DNA of 64,000 bases from Rhizomys pruinosus (lineage: Eukaryota; Chordata; Mammalia; Rodentia; Spalacidae): positions 516,760 to 580,759 of the forward strand of contig VZQC01009559.1 of the NCBI GenBank assembly GCA_009823505.1. The letters run 5' to 3'. Position 1 is the stretch's first letter; each line of letters opens with the position of its first letter. Below, piece by piece: positions 44,753 to 55,300 of the stretch. The translations under genes and the position numbers were made by a program. The notes under the pieces were generated by a model. It was given only the letters and a program-made list of their open reading frames with translations. It made no database searches and was not told where the DNA came from.

Positions 44753-45279
44753 GAAAGACAGTATCTTCAACAAATTGTGCTGACAAAACTGGTCTCCACC
44801 TGTAGAAGACTAAAATTGGACGTTTACCTTTCACCCTGTACAAAAGTCAACTCTCAATGGATCAAAGACCTGACAAACTTCTAGAAGAAAATATATGCAG
44901 TACCTGAGAAGATATCTCTGTAGGTATGGACTTTCTAAATCAGACCCCAGCTACTCAAGCAGTAAGGTCAACGATCAACAAGTAGGACCTCATTAAGCTA
45001 CAGAGCTTATGTATAGCAAAATAAAAAGCCAAGGAAGTGAAGAGAAAACGCACTGAATGGGAGAAAATCTTTGCCAGCCATATATCCGACAGATACCAGG
45101 CACTTATCTGACAGATGATTAATACCAAGAATATACAAAGTGCTCAAAAAACAAAGAAACAAGAAAAATAAAATGACCCAATAAAAAGATGCCCTATAGA
45201 CGTGAACAGGGAGTTCTCAAATGAAGAAATAAAAATGGCTAAAAAACTTCTAACATCTTAAAAGTGCTTAGGATCCTTA

Positions 45280-45297
45280 GAAATTAGAGAAATGCAG
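45280..45297. repeat. Left target-site duplication of L1-B
   Basis: gaaattagagaaatgcag; matches 50164-50181 with one mismatch (g/a). Confidence 0.92.
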
Positions 45298-45533
45298 AGG
45301 CTGTGGGCAGCTGCTGCTGGAGCAGCTGGGGTGGAGCATGTGTGGACCAGCGTGTCAGCCCAGAAGATTCTGGGAGTTGGGAGCTGAGGTTAGAACACAG
45401 AGGCTGTGGGCAACTGTTGTCTGAGAAGATGGGGCAGAGTGTATACAGAGTGGTGTGTCAGCCCAGAGGATTCTGGGAGCTGGGAGCTGAGGTTCGAATA
45501 CAGAGCCTTCAGGCAACTGCTGCCTGAGCATCA
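45296..45533 (+). promoter_or_regulatory. L1-B 5' UTR: tandem 103-bp promoter monomers
   Basis: Unit 1 is 45296-45398, unit 2 is 45399-45501 (both exactly 103 bp), and a truncated third starts at 45502. Units share agaggctgtgggcaactg-like starts and a tgtcagcccagaagattctg centre. Tandem 5' UTR monomers are the known promoter design of rodent L1, though mouse monomers are about 200 bp. Promoter activity is inferred from position. Confidence 0.8.
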
Positions 45534-45839
45534 AGCAAATCAATGCCCCCCCCCCCAACTGGAATTCTGGAGAGAGTCGCTGGCAGCAGAGGGAATACAG
45601 TGCTCAGAAGGTATCAGCTGGGTTGTTACCCTCCAAGTTCTTGCAGAACAGAAAGGGAAGAGTGAACTATTCCTTCCAATATACCACCAAAACTGAAAGC
45701 CTAAAACCTAGAAAAGTTAGCACACTATACATAAGAAGAATACAAGGAAGGCACCTGAAGGAATCAAGGAAAGCAATCCTTCAACAAGGTGAAGAGACAT
45801 TCAAGATTTGCATCAGAATACTGGCAAAAGGCAAACCAC

Positions 45840-47000
45840 ATGCCAAGAGCACAACAAAAAAACAATATGGGAAAAGCACAGAATGACTCCACACCAAACT
45901 CTGTGGAGCCTGTGGAGGACTCCTACAATGGGATCTCCCTAGAGGTAACCCAGGACACAGACTGTAGAATAACAATCACAGCTATATTCAAAGAAATCAT
46001 AGAACTAAGGGGAGAGAATGAAAAACTCAGAAAGAACCTAGAGGGAAACAATGATAAACTTCGGAAAGAACTAAAAGGAGAAAATGACGGACTCCAGAAA
46101 GAGCTAGAGGGAGAAGATGACAAACTCTGGAAGGAAGTGGAAACACTGACAAGAACCCATGCTGAAATGAAGGAGGAAACCAATGAATGAAGCAAGGAGC
46201 TGCAAGAAAAGATTGAGAAGTTCCAAAAGGAAGTGGAAATAGTAAAAAAAAAAAAACAAAAAAAAAAAAAAAAAAACACAAGAAGAAATGTAAAAGGAAA
46301 TTGAACAGTCATCCAATCAAAAGGAAAAACATGGGAAAAAGCTGCAGAAGCAGAATGGAGGAAGCAGAAAAAAGAATATCAGACCTAGAAGACAACACAG
46401 AACAACTAAAAAGCTCAAGTAAAGACTATGAAAAATTTTAAAATACTCAAGAGTGAAACAACCAGGAAACGTGGGACACTATGAAAAGATCAAACCTCTG
46501 CATCATAGGGATAGAGGAAGGAGAAGAATCCCAAGAAAATGGTATTGATCAGATTGTCAACAGAATAATAGATGAAAATTTCCTCAAATTAGAAAAAGAC
46601 AAACCCATACAAATACAAAAAGCACATAGAACACCAAATAGACTAGACAAGAAAAGAAACTCCTCCTGCCATATTATAGTTAAAACGCTAGACACCCAAA
46701 ACAAAGACAAAATTCTGAAAGCCACAGAGAAAAACAACAAGTTACATATAAGGGGAAACCTATCAGAATTACAGCTGACTTTTCAGTGTAAACTATGGAA
46801 GCAAGAAGAACGTGGACCAAAGCATTCCCCATGCTAAACAACTATAAATGCAAACCCAGGTTAGTATACCTAGCAAAAATGTCAATTCTAGTTGAAGGAA
46901 AGAGAAAAATCTTCCATCACATAAACAAGATGAAAGAATACATGTCCAGAAAAACAACCCTTTAGAGAATACTTGAAGCAATTCAAAGGACAGAGGAGAG
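45840..47000 (+). pseudogene. L1-B ORF1 (nucleic-acid chaperone), broken
   Basis: L1 ORF1 protein normally trimerises through a coiled coil and binds L1 RNA through an RRM and a C-terminal domain. Here the probable start is the ATG at 45840 (MPRAQQKN), though an upstream in-frame ATG at 45789 exists. The coiled coil follows, including four 11-residue repeats at 46014-46145. A stop at 46188 interrupts it, and an A-rich expansion at 46247-46277 encodes poly-lysine. The RRM core lies in another frame (46481-46740), with LCIIGIEEGEESQ and AHRTPNRLDKKRNSS being clearly L1 ORF1. The C-terminal domain is decayed (about 46741-47000). Confidence 0.88.
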
Positions 47001-47111
47001 GAGCAACTACCTCCAGGCACCTTGAAAGAGAAATTAATAAAAGCAGAAATGCAGAAGTAGAAACCTAGATGAAAAATGCAATTGGATAATAAGGTGAAAG
47101 GAAGCAACATG

Positions 47112-49422
47112 CACCTCTCAATTACAACCTTAAATATTAATGGACTAAACTCCCCAGTCAAAAGGCATAGACTGGGAGAATGGTTTAGGAAACAGAATGC
47201 ATCAATATGCTGTCTACAAGAAACCCATCTCACCCTCAAGTATAGGCACTAACTTAAAGTGAAAGGATGGAAAAATATTCCAAGCAAATGATACCAAAAA
47301 GAAAGCAGGAGTTGCTATTTTAATATCAGACAAAAGAAAACTTCAAAGTAGAAGCAATTAGAAGAGACAAAGAGGGTCATTACATCCTTATCAAAAGGAA
47401 ATTCACAATCATGAATATATATGTATCAAACTCTGGTGCAACAACCCTTATAAATACAACTCTACAGGCCATTAAAGCACAGATTAACCCCAGCACACTT
47501 ATAGTGGGGGACTTCAATACCCCACTGAGTCCACTGGACAGATCAACTGGACAAAGAATAAACAGAGAGACATCTGAAGTGAACAATACAATATAGGAAA
47601 TGGACCCCACAGACATCTTCCGAATATTCCACCTAAGCACCAGAGAATGTACTTTCTACTCAGCAACCCACAGAACAGTTTCCAAAATTGACCACACACT
47701 TGGACACAGAAAAAAACCTCAGAAATACAAAAAAATTGAAATAATTTCATGCATCCTATCATACCATAGTGCCATAAAGCTCAATATCAAAACCAGGATA
47801 AGTCCTGCTACCTACACAAACACATGGAGACTAAACAACATACTCCTGAATAATAAATGGGACAAGGAGGAAGTAAAGAAAGACATAAAAGCATTCCTGG
47901 AACTAAATTGCAGCAACAGTACAACACAACAAAACTTATGAGACACTTTAAAAGCAGTCCTAAGAGGTAAGTTTATAGCCCTCGCTGTGTACATTAAAAA
48001 CAATAAAACAGAAAGAGCACAGATAAATGATCTAACGCTGCAGCTAGAAACACTTGAAAGACAACAACAAATAAACCCTAAATGCGACAGACAGGAAGAA
48101 ATAACAAAAATCAGAGCAAAAATTAATGAAATAGAAACAAAGAAAACAATACAAAAAATTCAACGAATTCAATAGTTGGTTCTTTGAGAGAATAAACAAG
48201 AGAAAGACCCCTAGCCCAGTTAACCAAAGGAAAGAAAGATCAACTCCAAATCAATAGAATTCATGATAAAAGGGGAAATATCACAACAGACAATGAAAAG
48301 ATCCAGACAATCATATGGGAATACTACAAAAACCTATACTCTACTAAATTTGAAAACCTAAGAGAAATAAATGAATATCTGCAATCTGGGGAATTGCCAA
48401 AGCTAAACCAAGAAGAGACTGACAGCTTAAACAGACCCATAATATATGAAGAAATTGAGGGATGCTAAAAACTCCACCACAAAACTCCTAGAAATGATTA
48501 AGAGCTTTAGCAAAATGGCAGGATACAAAATTAACCTAGAAAAATCAGTAGCCTTTCTTTACACCAACAACAAGCAACTGAAGAAGGAATTCAAGGAGAC
48601 CTTCCCACTCACAATAGCCTCAAAAACAATAAAATACCTAGGAACAAATCTAACCAAAGACACCAAAGATCTCTACAACAAAAATTTTAAACCCTTAAAG
48701 AAAGAAATTGAAGAAGACATCAGAAGATGAAAAAACCTCCCATGCTCATGGATTGGGAAAATTAATATAGTAAAAATGTCCATTCTACTCAAACTCTTGT
48801 ATAGATTTAATGCAATCCCAATTAAAATCCCTAAGAGTTTCTTTACAGGCTTGGAAAAAAGTCCTTAATTTCATTTGGAAAAACAAAAGACCCTGAATAG
48901 CCAAAACAACCCTGAATGAAAAGAGCAATACAGGGGGGATCTCTATACCAGACTTCAAACTTTACTACAGGGCTATACTCATAAAAACAGCTTGGTACTG
49001 GCAGAAAAACAGACCTGTTGACCAATGGAACAAAACCAAAGATCCAAACCTGAGCACATACAATTTCAGCCATCTCATATTTGACAAAGGGGCCAAGAAG
49101 ACACAATGGAGAAAAGACAGCCTCTTCAGCAAGTGGTGTTGGCCAAACTGGATCACCACTTGTAGAAGAATGAAATTAAACCCCTACCTCTCTCCCTGTA
49201 CAAAAGTCAACTCAAGATGGATTAAAGACCTCAACGTGAAACCCCAAACTCTGAAGGCCATAGAAGAAAAAGTTGGCAGCAGACTACAAGACATAGGCAT
49301 AGGAAAAGACTTCCTAAATCAGACAGCAGTTGTGCAAGAATTAAGGTCAGCAATTGACAAATGGGACCTCATTAAACTCAAAAGCTTCTGTACGTCAAAA
49401 AAAAGAGTGACAACAGGAACTT
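47112..49422 (+). pseudogene. L1-B ORF2 (endonuclease/reverse transcriptase), broken
   Basis: The endonuclease starts with LSITTLNINGLNSPVK near 47115 and keeps QETHL and GDFNTPLSP (47507 on). The catalytic SDH motif reads SYH at 47759-47767, losing the aspartate. Several stops interrupt the frame. Near 48465 the sequence jumps from the early RT region to LLEMIKSFSKMAGYKIN, removing the polymerase core with FADD. The post-RT region continues to about 49422 (SFCTSKKRVTTGT), where similarity to L1 stops abruptly. Catalytically dead by both the SYH change and the RT deletion. Confidence 0.9.
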
Positions 49423-49690
49423 TCAGCTTTTCATCATCTTTGGGTAATGACATCAGATTAAATTAAAAACTCATGCATTTATGGATCAGATAGGGAAACA
49501 GGAACACAACTTGATGGATGAATAATGAAAAGTGAAGTTGCTATGATGTTTCTTGGTCATGCATACTGTAATCTAGTGGTTCTGCCTAGAAAGTGTAATG
49601 TGGCCAAAGGAGTGAAGGAACTTTTTAAATCTTTATATATTACATGCTGCGTTTAAAAGAAATAAAAATTTCATCAAACAATTTAAAAAA
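49423..49690 (+). other. Non-L1-like insert ending in an A-rich tail
   Basis: After ORF2 breaks off, about 270 bp show no L1 similarity I recognise. They end with aaagaaataaaaatttcatc (AATAAA signal) and an A-rich stretch, as a 3' UTR retrocopy would. The gene of origin is not recognised. It could also be a lineage-specific L1 3' UTR segment. Confidence 0.4.
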
Positions 49691-49734
49691 GAAAAAATAT
49701 ATAACTATATATATATATATATATAACTATGTAC

Positions 49735-49977
49735 TATAGTATATACATATATATGTATATATGTAGCAATACAAGTTGGAGAGAACAACAAAAGAACTGG
49801 AAAAAAACCTCTGGAAAGACTCAGAAAAAGATTAAAGATGCAGGACATGTATGGCAGAGTACAGGGACTCGGGTGGGGTGGGAAGCAGGGAAGTGACTCT
49901 AGATTTGATTGAGAAATGATGTATGACTTATGGAAAAAGTTTAATAATAATAAAAATTGAAAAAAAATTGAAAAAAA
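49735..49977 (+). mobile_element. L1-B 3' UTR end and A-rich tail
   Basis: gcaatacaagttggagagaa through tttgattgagaaatgatgta to taataataataaaaattg. It parallels the L1 end at 52195-52440, confirming it as an L1 3' terminus. Confidence 0.8.
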
Positions 49978-50163
49978 GAATTTACAGAAGTTTATATTTA
50001 ACTTTCTGGAGTGGAGCATATTAGATAAATCAAACTATACTGTGTTTGTACTAAATGCAAAACTTTTAGTTTGTGCTCACTCTTGGTTTGGTAGGTTTCA
50101 GCTCTGGTTGAACTATTATATATTTAGTATTTCTGAAGTAAATATTCATATGAGGCAAAAAAA
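49978..50163 (+). other. Possible L1 3' transduction ending in a second A-run
   Basis: Sequence with no L1 similarity lies between the L1 A-rich tail and the short A-run plus target-site duplication at 50157-50181. This is the arrangement left when an L1 transcript reads through its own polyadenylation signal. Confidence 0.5.
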
Positions 50164-50181
50164 GAAATTAGAGAAATACAG
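50164..50181. repeat. Right target-site duplication of L1-B
   Basis: gaaattagagaaatacag; partner of 45280-45297. Confidence 0.92.
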
Positions 50182-51469
50182 GTCAAACCACTTTAAGATT
50201 CCTTCTTATCCCAGTCAGACTGGCTAAGATCAAGAGAAGAGAAGACATCAATACTGACAGGGATGTGGAGAAAGGGGAACACTCATTCACTGCTGGTGGG
50301 AATGTACATTTGTAGACACAGCATGGAAAACTGTGTGGAAAACTCAAAAAATTAAAATTGAATCTACATATGATTCAGTTACACCACTCCTTGGCATGTA
50401 CCCAAAGGCCTCATCATGCCACACGTCCATGTTGGCTGCTGCTCTCTTCTCAATAGCTAAGAAATGGAAGCAACCTAAATGTCCTTAAACTGACAAATGG
50501 ATCATGAAAATGTGGTACATTTATAGCGTGAAGTCATACTCAGCAGTAAGAAGAGATGGAATTTCTGGTAAATGGATGGATGTAGAGACTGTTATATGAA
50601 GTGAAGTAACAGAAACTAAAAAAAAGAGCAAGGGTTGTTTGTTCTCTCTCACTTGAAGATCATAGTTCTGATCCCTTATGTGTGAGTATGTATCTTGATG
50701 TAACAACAGGAGCCAAGACAATGGAAAGGAAATGGGGAAATAAAGGGAAAGAAAAAGTCCAAAAGAGTAGTATAGTAGGGAACAGATGTTACGGGGTGGG
50801 GGGGAGCCAGGGAAGTTAGAAATTTCTGACTGGAAGGGGAGGTGGAAGAGACATGCAAGCGTACAGGACATGGTGGTGGGTGGGTGGGGTTAGTGAACAT
50901 GATAGAGGGGGATGGTGGGAAGCAGGTATTATTGGGGGGAGGATGAGAATAATGGGGGTGTTGCAATGAGGAGAGGGGAAGGAGACTGAATGGGAGCAGA
51001 GCGAGAAAAGATATGAATAGAGTTTGGGAGGCTAGAGAAGCCAGAGGGAAATGCATTATCTGGAGACCCCTCCCGAGAGATGGACATACAGTGTCTGAAC
51101 ATTAGTCTATGTGCATGCATACTCAGGGACTGTCTGACAAGAAGCACAGTGCTGGGCGGGAAAGAGCTCACTTGAGGTGATTGGTCAGAGTAGCTGGAAA
51201 GATTGTAAGAACCAGAGTTATTCCATGAACACAGGGAAGCAAACTTTCAGGCCACAGGAAGTTTGCTCATGTGAACTTACAGCAATGGTCGCATTGAGCA
51301 CAACTGTGCCAACTCAGTCAGACAAAGGACACAGAGTGGAGTGAGGAAAATGAGTGGCTGGCTGGCTGGCCCTACACTTGGAACTATTGGAGACTGATTT
51401 CTGCTGGGTAAGGGAGAGTAGACCTTCCTTTCAATCTCCAGATAGACTGACTAGATTCCAGTACAGAAA
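50182..51469 (+). mobile_element. LINE-1 "L1-A", part 2: ORF2 C-terminus and 3' UTR
   Basis: It resumes L1-A with cagtcagactggctaagatc, gggatgtggagaaaggggaa and gtggtacatttatagcgtga, the known L1 C-terminal coding blocks. Then comes the G-rich purine tract of an L1 3' UTR (about 50780-51020, with runs of 7 g). Similarity is clear to about 51170; 51170-51469 is probably more 3' UTR but less certain. Confidence 0.8.
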
Positions 51470-52440
51470 CTTGTACCCAATGACATTTAGAGAGATACAT
51501 GCACAACTATGTTTATTGCAGCTCTCTGCACAACAACGAAGACCTGGAAGCAACCCAAGTTGGATAAAGTAACCAACGAGTGGATAAAGAAAATGTGTTA
51601 TATCTACACAATGGAATTCTATGCAGAGGTAAAGAAAGATGAGATCATGAAATTTACAGGTAAGTGGTGTCCCTTATTTATAGATTCTAGCAACAAATCC
51701 TTAGCTATAAGACAAACTAAGTAATTTTTAATTAATTAATTAATTAATTAATTTTATGTATATGAATGTACTGTCTGCAAGTAGGTTGGTGCACCCATGT
51801 CATGCAATGCCATGGAGGTCAGAAGAGGGCATGGGATTCCCCTGGAACTGGAGTTAAAGTCAGTTCTTAGCCACCATGTGTGTGCTGGGAATCGATCCCT
51901 GGTCCTCTGCAAGAGCAGTCGGTGCTCTTAACTGCTGAGCCATCTTTCCAGCCCCGTAATTTTTTCTTTTTTTTTCAAGAAAATATAATAACCTGATGTT
52001 ACTATAAAAAGTACATTAAAACATGCATCAACTTTCTATACAAAATAGGAATATAAAGTAATATTTCTTTTTATCTGCTTACAATTCTACTTTAAAAATA
52101 TGAATCCCTAAACATATTTTGGAATTAACCTAAAGTTTATTTTCAGATGTCATAATTTTGGTATATATGTTCTGTATGTATGCATATTTTGGAGTAATAC
52201 AAATTGGAGGGAACGATAACAACAAAAAAAACTGGTACAAAGAACTGGCTGAAGCAGTAAACTTCTTCCCAAAACAGGAAACTTGTGCATTGAAAATTTT
52301 TTTAAAAGACTAAGAAAAAGATGCAAGACAGATTGGCAGAATGCATGAGCACTGGCAGGGTAGGGGACATTGAATGGGGAATGGGTCTAAATTTGATTAA
52401 CAAATGTTGTATGAAGTGCACAAAACTTCAATAAAAAAGA
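51470..52440 (+). mobile_element. LINE-1 "L1-C": ORF2 C-terminus to 3' end
   Basis: 51470-51720 encodes the L1 ORF2 C-terminal region (catgcacaactatgtttatt, then acacaatggaattctatgca). After the SINE at 51730-51955 it runs on to a 3' UTR end at 52195-52440 (taatacaaattggagggaac, then aaacttcaataaaaaagacc). Confidence 0.75.
51730..51955 (-). mobile_element. B2/B3-type SINE, antisense, inside L1-C
   Basis: Minus-strand head ggggctggaaagatggctca; single-copy form of the 17-bp block; (TTAA)n tail at 51728-51752. The flank gtaattttt occurs at 51721 and 51956. Confidence 0.93.
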
Positions 52441-52859
52441 CCAAAAAATCTACATATAAGTTACTAAACTTAAGTGATTTTACTATGGCTTCAGTTATAA
52501 GAAAATAATATTTCAAAACACTTACATAGATTGTAGGAACATAGGAATATATCAAACCCCTAATAATAAATCTAACAAAACTTTGAAAACTGAATTATTA
52601 AATTGAACCATAAATTCTTTAAAGTAATAATAAGATTGACAATTGGTTTTATTTGTGCACATTTATATGAGCAAATAAATGGATAACCTACTTCAAAAGT
52701 TCATACTAGAGTACATTTATATCTAGGGACAATGATGGCACACGTAAAATAAAAGAAACAAGAAAACCAACTCTACTGATACCAATACTTGTCAGTCAGA
52801 TTCAAGATATAAGGAACTAGACATAAATTTTAAAAATGACAAATTGGAAAATTTAAGAT
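52441..52859. other. Unassigned AT-rich sequence
   Basis: No repeat family or gene recognised. Confidence 0.45.
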
Positions 52860-52871
52860 TAGGATACTGTG

Positions 52872-53170
52872 GTTTTTTAAATACTTTTATTGATGATTTG
52901 TGTATTTCATTCATTAGCTTTCAGTCCAAAATGAGCCTACCACCTGACCCAATCATACCACTCCTGGCTATATACCCATAACACTCATCCTACTGCAAAG
53001 ATACATATACACCTATGTTTATTGTAGCCCTCTTCATAATAGCAATGAGCTGGAACCAACCCAAATGGCCCTCACCTGATGAGTGGATAACAAAAATGTG
53101 GTACATCTACAAAATGGAGTTTTATGCAGTGGTAAAGAAAGATGAAATAATGAACTTTGCTGGCAAATAG
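52872..53170 (-). mobile_element. LINE-1 "L1-D": twin-primed (5'-inverted) insertion
   Basis: 52872-52922 is the antisense extreme 3' end of an L1 (a short T-run, then aaatacttttattgatg). From about 52930 to 53170 the sequence is L1 ORF2 C-terminus in the opposite, sense orientation (cctgacccaatcataccact, then gtggtacatctacaaaatgg). A perfect 12-bp target-site duplication, taggatactgtg, bounds the whole at 52860-52871 and 53171-53182. Confidence 0.92.
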
Positions 53171-53182
53171 TAGGATACTGTG

Positions 53183-53289
53183 TTTATCACGAGACATTAT
53201 TGAGTTAAAGCAAAAATTCTTTCTTTCATATAATATTTATTTTGTTTAATTTTTGTGCATTTAATACAATACATCTTAATCAGATTTAG
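53183..53289. other. Unassigned spacer
   Basis: AT-rich spacer between two L1 fragments. Confidence 0.5.
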
Positions 53290-53775
53290 ACTCCCCAATC
53301 ATCCTACCAAAAACATTTTATATATTCAATGCAATCTCAGTCAAAATTCCCATAACGTTCTTCACAAAATTAGAAAAATGTCCTCAAATTCATATGCAAT
53401 CACAGAAGATCCCAGATAGACTAAGCAATCCTGAGCACAAAGAGCAATGTCAGGTGGATTACTATACCAGATCAGAAACTATATTACAGAGCTATATTCA
53501 TCCAAACAGCAGGGTATTGGCAGGAAAGCAAACATGTAAATAAATGGAACAATAGAAGACCCAAACATAAGTGCAGACAATTTTAGCCACTTGATATTTG
53601 GCAATGATGCACACCCTGGAGTAAAGACAGCGTCTTCAACAAATGGTGCTGGCAAAACTGGATCTTCAACATGTAAAAGAAAGAAATTAGAATCATATCT
53701 ATATCACCATATCACCCTGGAAAAAAGTCAACCCTAAATACATCAAAGACCTTAATGTGAAATCTGAAATGCTAA
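53290..53775 (+). mobile_element. LINE-1 "L1-E": mid-ORF2 fragment
   Basis: It covers the post-RT part of ORF2. ctatattcatccaaacagca, ggcaaaactggatcttcaac and ccctggaaaaaagtcaaccc match the same region seen in L1-A and L1-B. Truncated at both ends. Confidence 0.85.
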
Positions 53776-54429
53776 AATGAGTATTCTTAATGGCAGAAAA
53801 TAATTATCACAAGTAACTAAGAACAGATTTATGTAGAACATATAAAAGTGCACTTTTAAATTCAATAATAAATTATTCAAATCATTCAATAGAAAATAAA
53901 TGGGCCAACAATTAAGTAGGCACTCCAAATATATATTAAAAAAATACATATATATATGCAAATGTTCAAAACCAAATCAAAATCACAATGAGCAAACAGC
54001 ACAAGGCACCAGGTAACTGAAATTAAGAGAGATAATGCCAAGTACTGTTAAGAGGCTAAAACAATGGGACATATGCTACATGAGATTGTAAATGTGGACA
54101 TAAAACTGCTTTAAAAGTGGCATCACATTTATGAATTTGAATCTATGACCTAGCATTTTCTCTCTTCAACTTTATTCCAGAAATGTGCATGCTATATGTA
54201 ATTTAAAGGTGCAAAACATTTAGAGAAACATCAGTTACAATCACCAAAAGAAGACATTTATGCCAGTCCACATGATAAGCAATGGAAACAAATGAGCACT
54301 AGATGCATCAGCAGGTGTTACAAGTGTTACTTTGAGTAAGCTATATGAACTGTAAGGATCCACTTGGGATTCTACTGAACAAAGTTCACAGAAGTGCCAC
54401 TAAAATCTATTCATTTCTGTTTTTTTGTG
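53776..54429. other. Unassigned AT-rich sequence
   Basis: No repeat family or gene recognised; part may be further decayed L1. Confidence 0.4.
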
Positions 54430-54728
54430 TTTTGTATTTTCATGTGCGTGTGCATGTGTGTAGAGGCAGGATGTTGACTTCAGGTGTCTTCTTCAATCAT
54501 TCCATCTTAATTTTTTTAGATGGGGTCTCTCTTTAAGCCTGAAGCTCACTGATTCAGCAAGACTAGCTGATCAGTGAGCTCCAGGCATTGTCCTGTCACT
54601 ATCCCTGAGTGCTGGGGTTAAATGACCACCACAGAACTTGGCTTTTTACCTGTGTGCTAAAGATCCAAACTCAGCCTCTTGTGCTTGTGCAATAAACACT
54701 TTACTGACTGAGCTATTCCATCTCCTCA
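54430..54728 (-). mobile_element. B4-type SINE, antisense
   Basis: catgtgcgtgtgcatgtgtg, then atggggtctctctttaagcc, gtgctggggttaaatgacc and the head complement actgactgagctattccatc. Diverged but nearly full length. Confidence 0.75.
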
Positions 54729-54959
54729 ATCCTTGACAGTGTTTTATGTCAGAGTGGCAGATAACCATTGGTGATGATGAAGAAACTGAGGATTAGACAA
54801 GACTTAGGGAGAGTCTTCCTTGGCCATCTAAGTGTCTGTTTGGAGAGATATCAAGCAACTATACGTTTACAATTTGTGTGCCTGTTTTCATGTTTTCTGT
54901 TACATTGAAATGTTATGAATTCATCTTTGTACTGCTTTCCTCTTTCATTGCACTACATT

Positions 54960-55300
54960 ATAATCCTCTTTAGCTTCACTGCTAAAGGTCTGAAAAGAAA
55001 AATCTATGCCTGTTCTCTCTCTTTTCTATCCCAGTCCTTCCCAACTCATTACAATCTAGCTTCTGCCCTACTGCTCTTGAAGTTTTTTGCCAAAGTCACC
55101 AGTGACCCACTAATTGCTAATTGTCTGTTTTCAGGGTTCATCGTGCTTGTCCTCTCCAAGCCTTATGACACTACTGACCAGTCCTTGTTTGTAATCTTCT
55201 CCTCCCCTGACCTCTTTCCCATTCGTCTACTTTCTCTTGAACCATTTCAATTAAGTCCTCCCTTGCTTGACCCTAAAACACTGGCATTTTTCAGTTATCC
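54960..55300 (+). mobile_element. L2 LINE relic (RT region)
   Basis: In the forward frame it reads KVTSDPLIANC followed by FIVLVLSKPYDTTDQSLF. This is a recognisable decay of the L2 reverse-transcriptase segment (LDLSAAFDTVDHSLL type). The surrounding 193-codon open frame (54915-55496) has survived by chance; the catalytic residues are altered. Confidence 0.7.

Larger units (their letters stand above)
41294..45297 (+). mobile_element. LINE-1 "L1-A", part 1: decayed ORF2
   Basis: It starts just before the ORF2 ATG at 41344 and runs through the endonuclease region (LNINGL-like and QEAH-like motifs), the RT region (a PGP-like motif near 43110) and the post-RT region. In the RT catalytic box the FADD motif has decayed to SAED at 43784-43795. 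Many stops and frameshifts make it dead. A solo LTR (42188-42545) and a B2-type SINE (44465-44752) interrupt it. At 45297 it is broken by the younger L1-B and resumes at 50182. Confidence 0.93.
45298..50163 (+). mobile_element. LINE-1 "L1-B": near-full-length younger L1 nested in L1-A
   Basis: In order it holds promoter monomers and 5' UTR, ORF1, ORF2 (endonuclease, RT with its core deleted, post-RT), a non-L1-looking insert, an L1 3' UTR end with A-rich tail, and about 180 bp of extra sequence ending in a second A-run. An 18-bp target-site duplication bounds the whole. L1-A sequence is continuous once L1-B is removed. Both ORFs are broken, so it cannot move by itself. Confidence 0.92.

Noticed and set aside
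44362..44805. 147-codon plus-strand frame
   Set aside because: It joins decayed L1, a (TA)n tract and an antisense SINE; no biological unit.
45923..46312. Serine/phenylalanine-rich minus-strand frames
   Set aside because: Antisense of the L1 ORF1 coiled-coil repeats and the A-rich expansion.
46793..47239. 148-codon minus-strand frame
   Set aside because: It is the antisense of L1 ORF1/ORF2 sequence, which lacks stops because of L1's A-rich strand bias.
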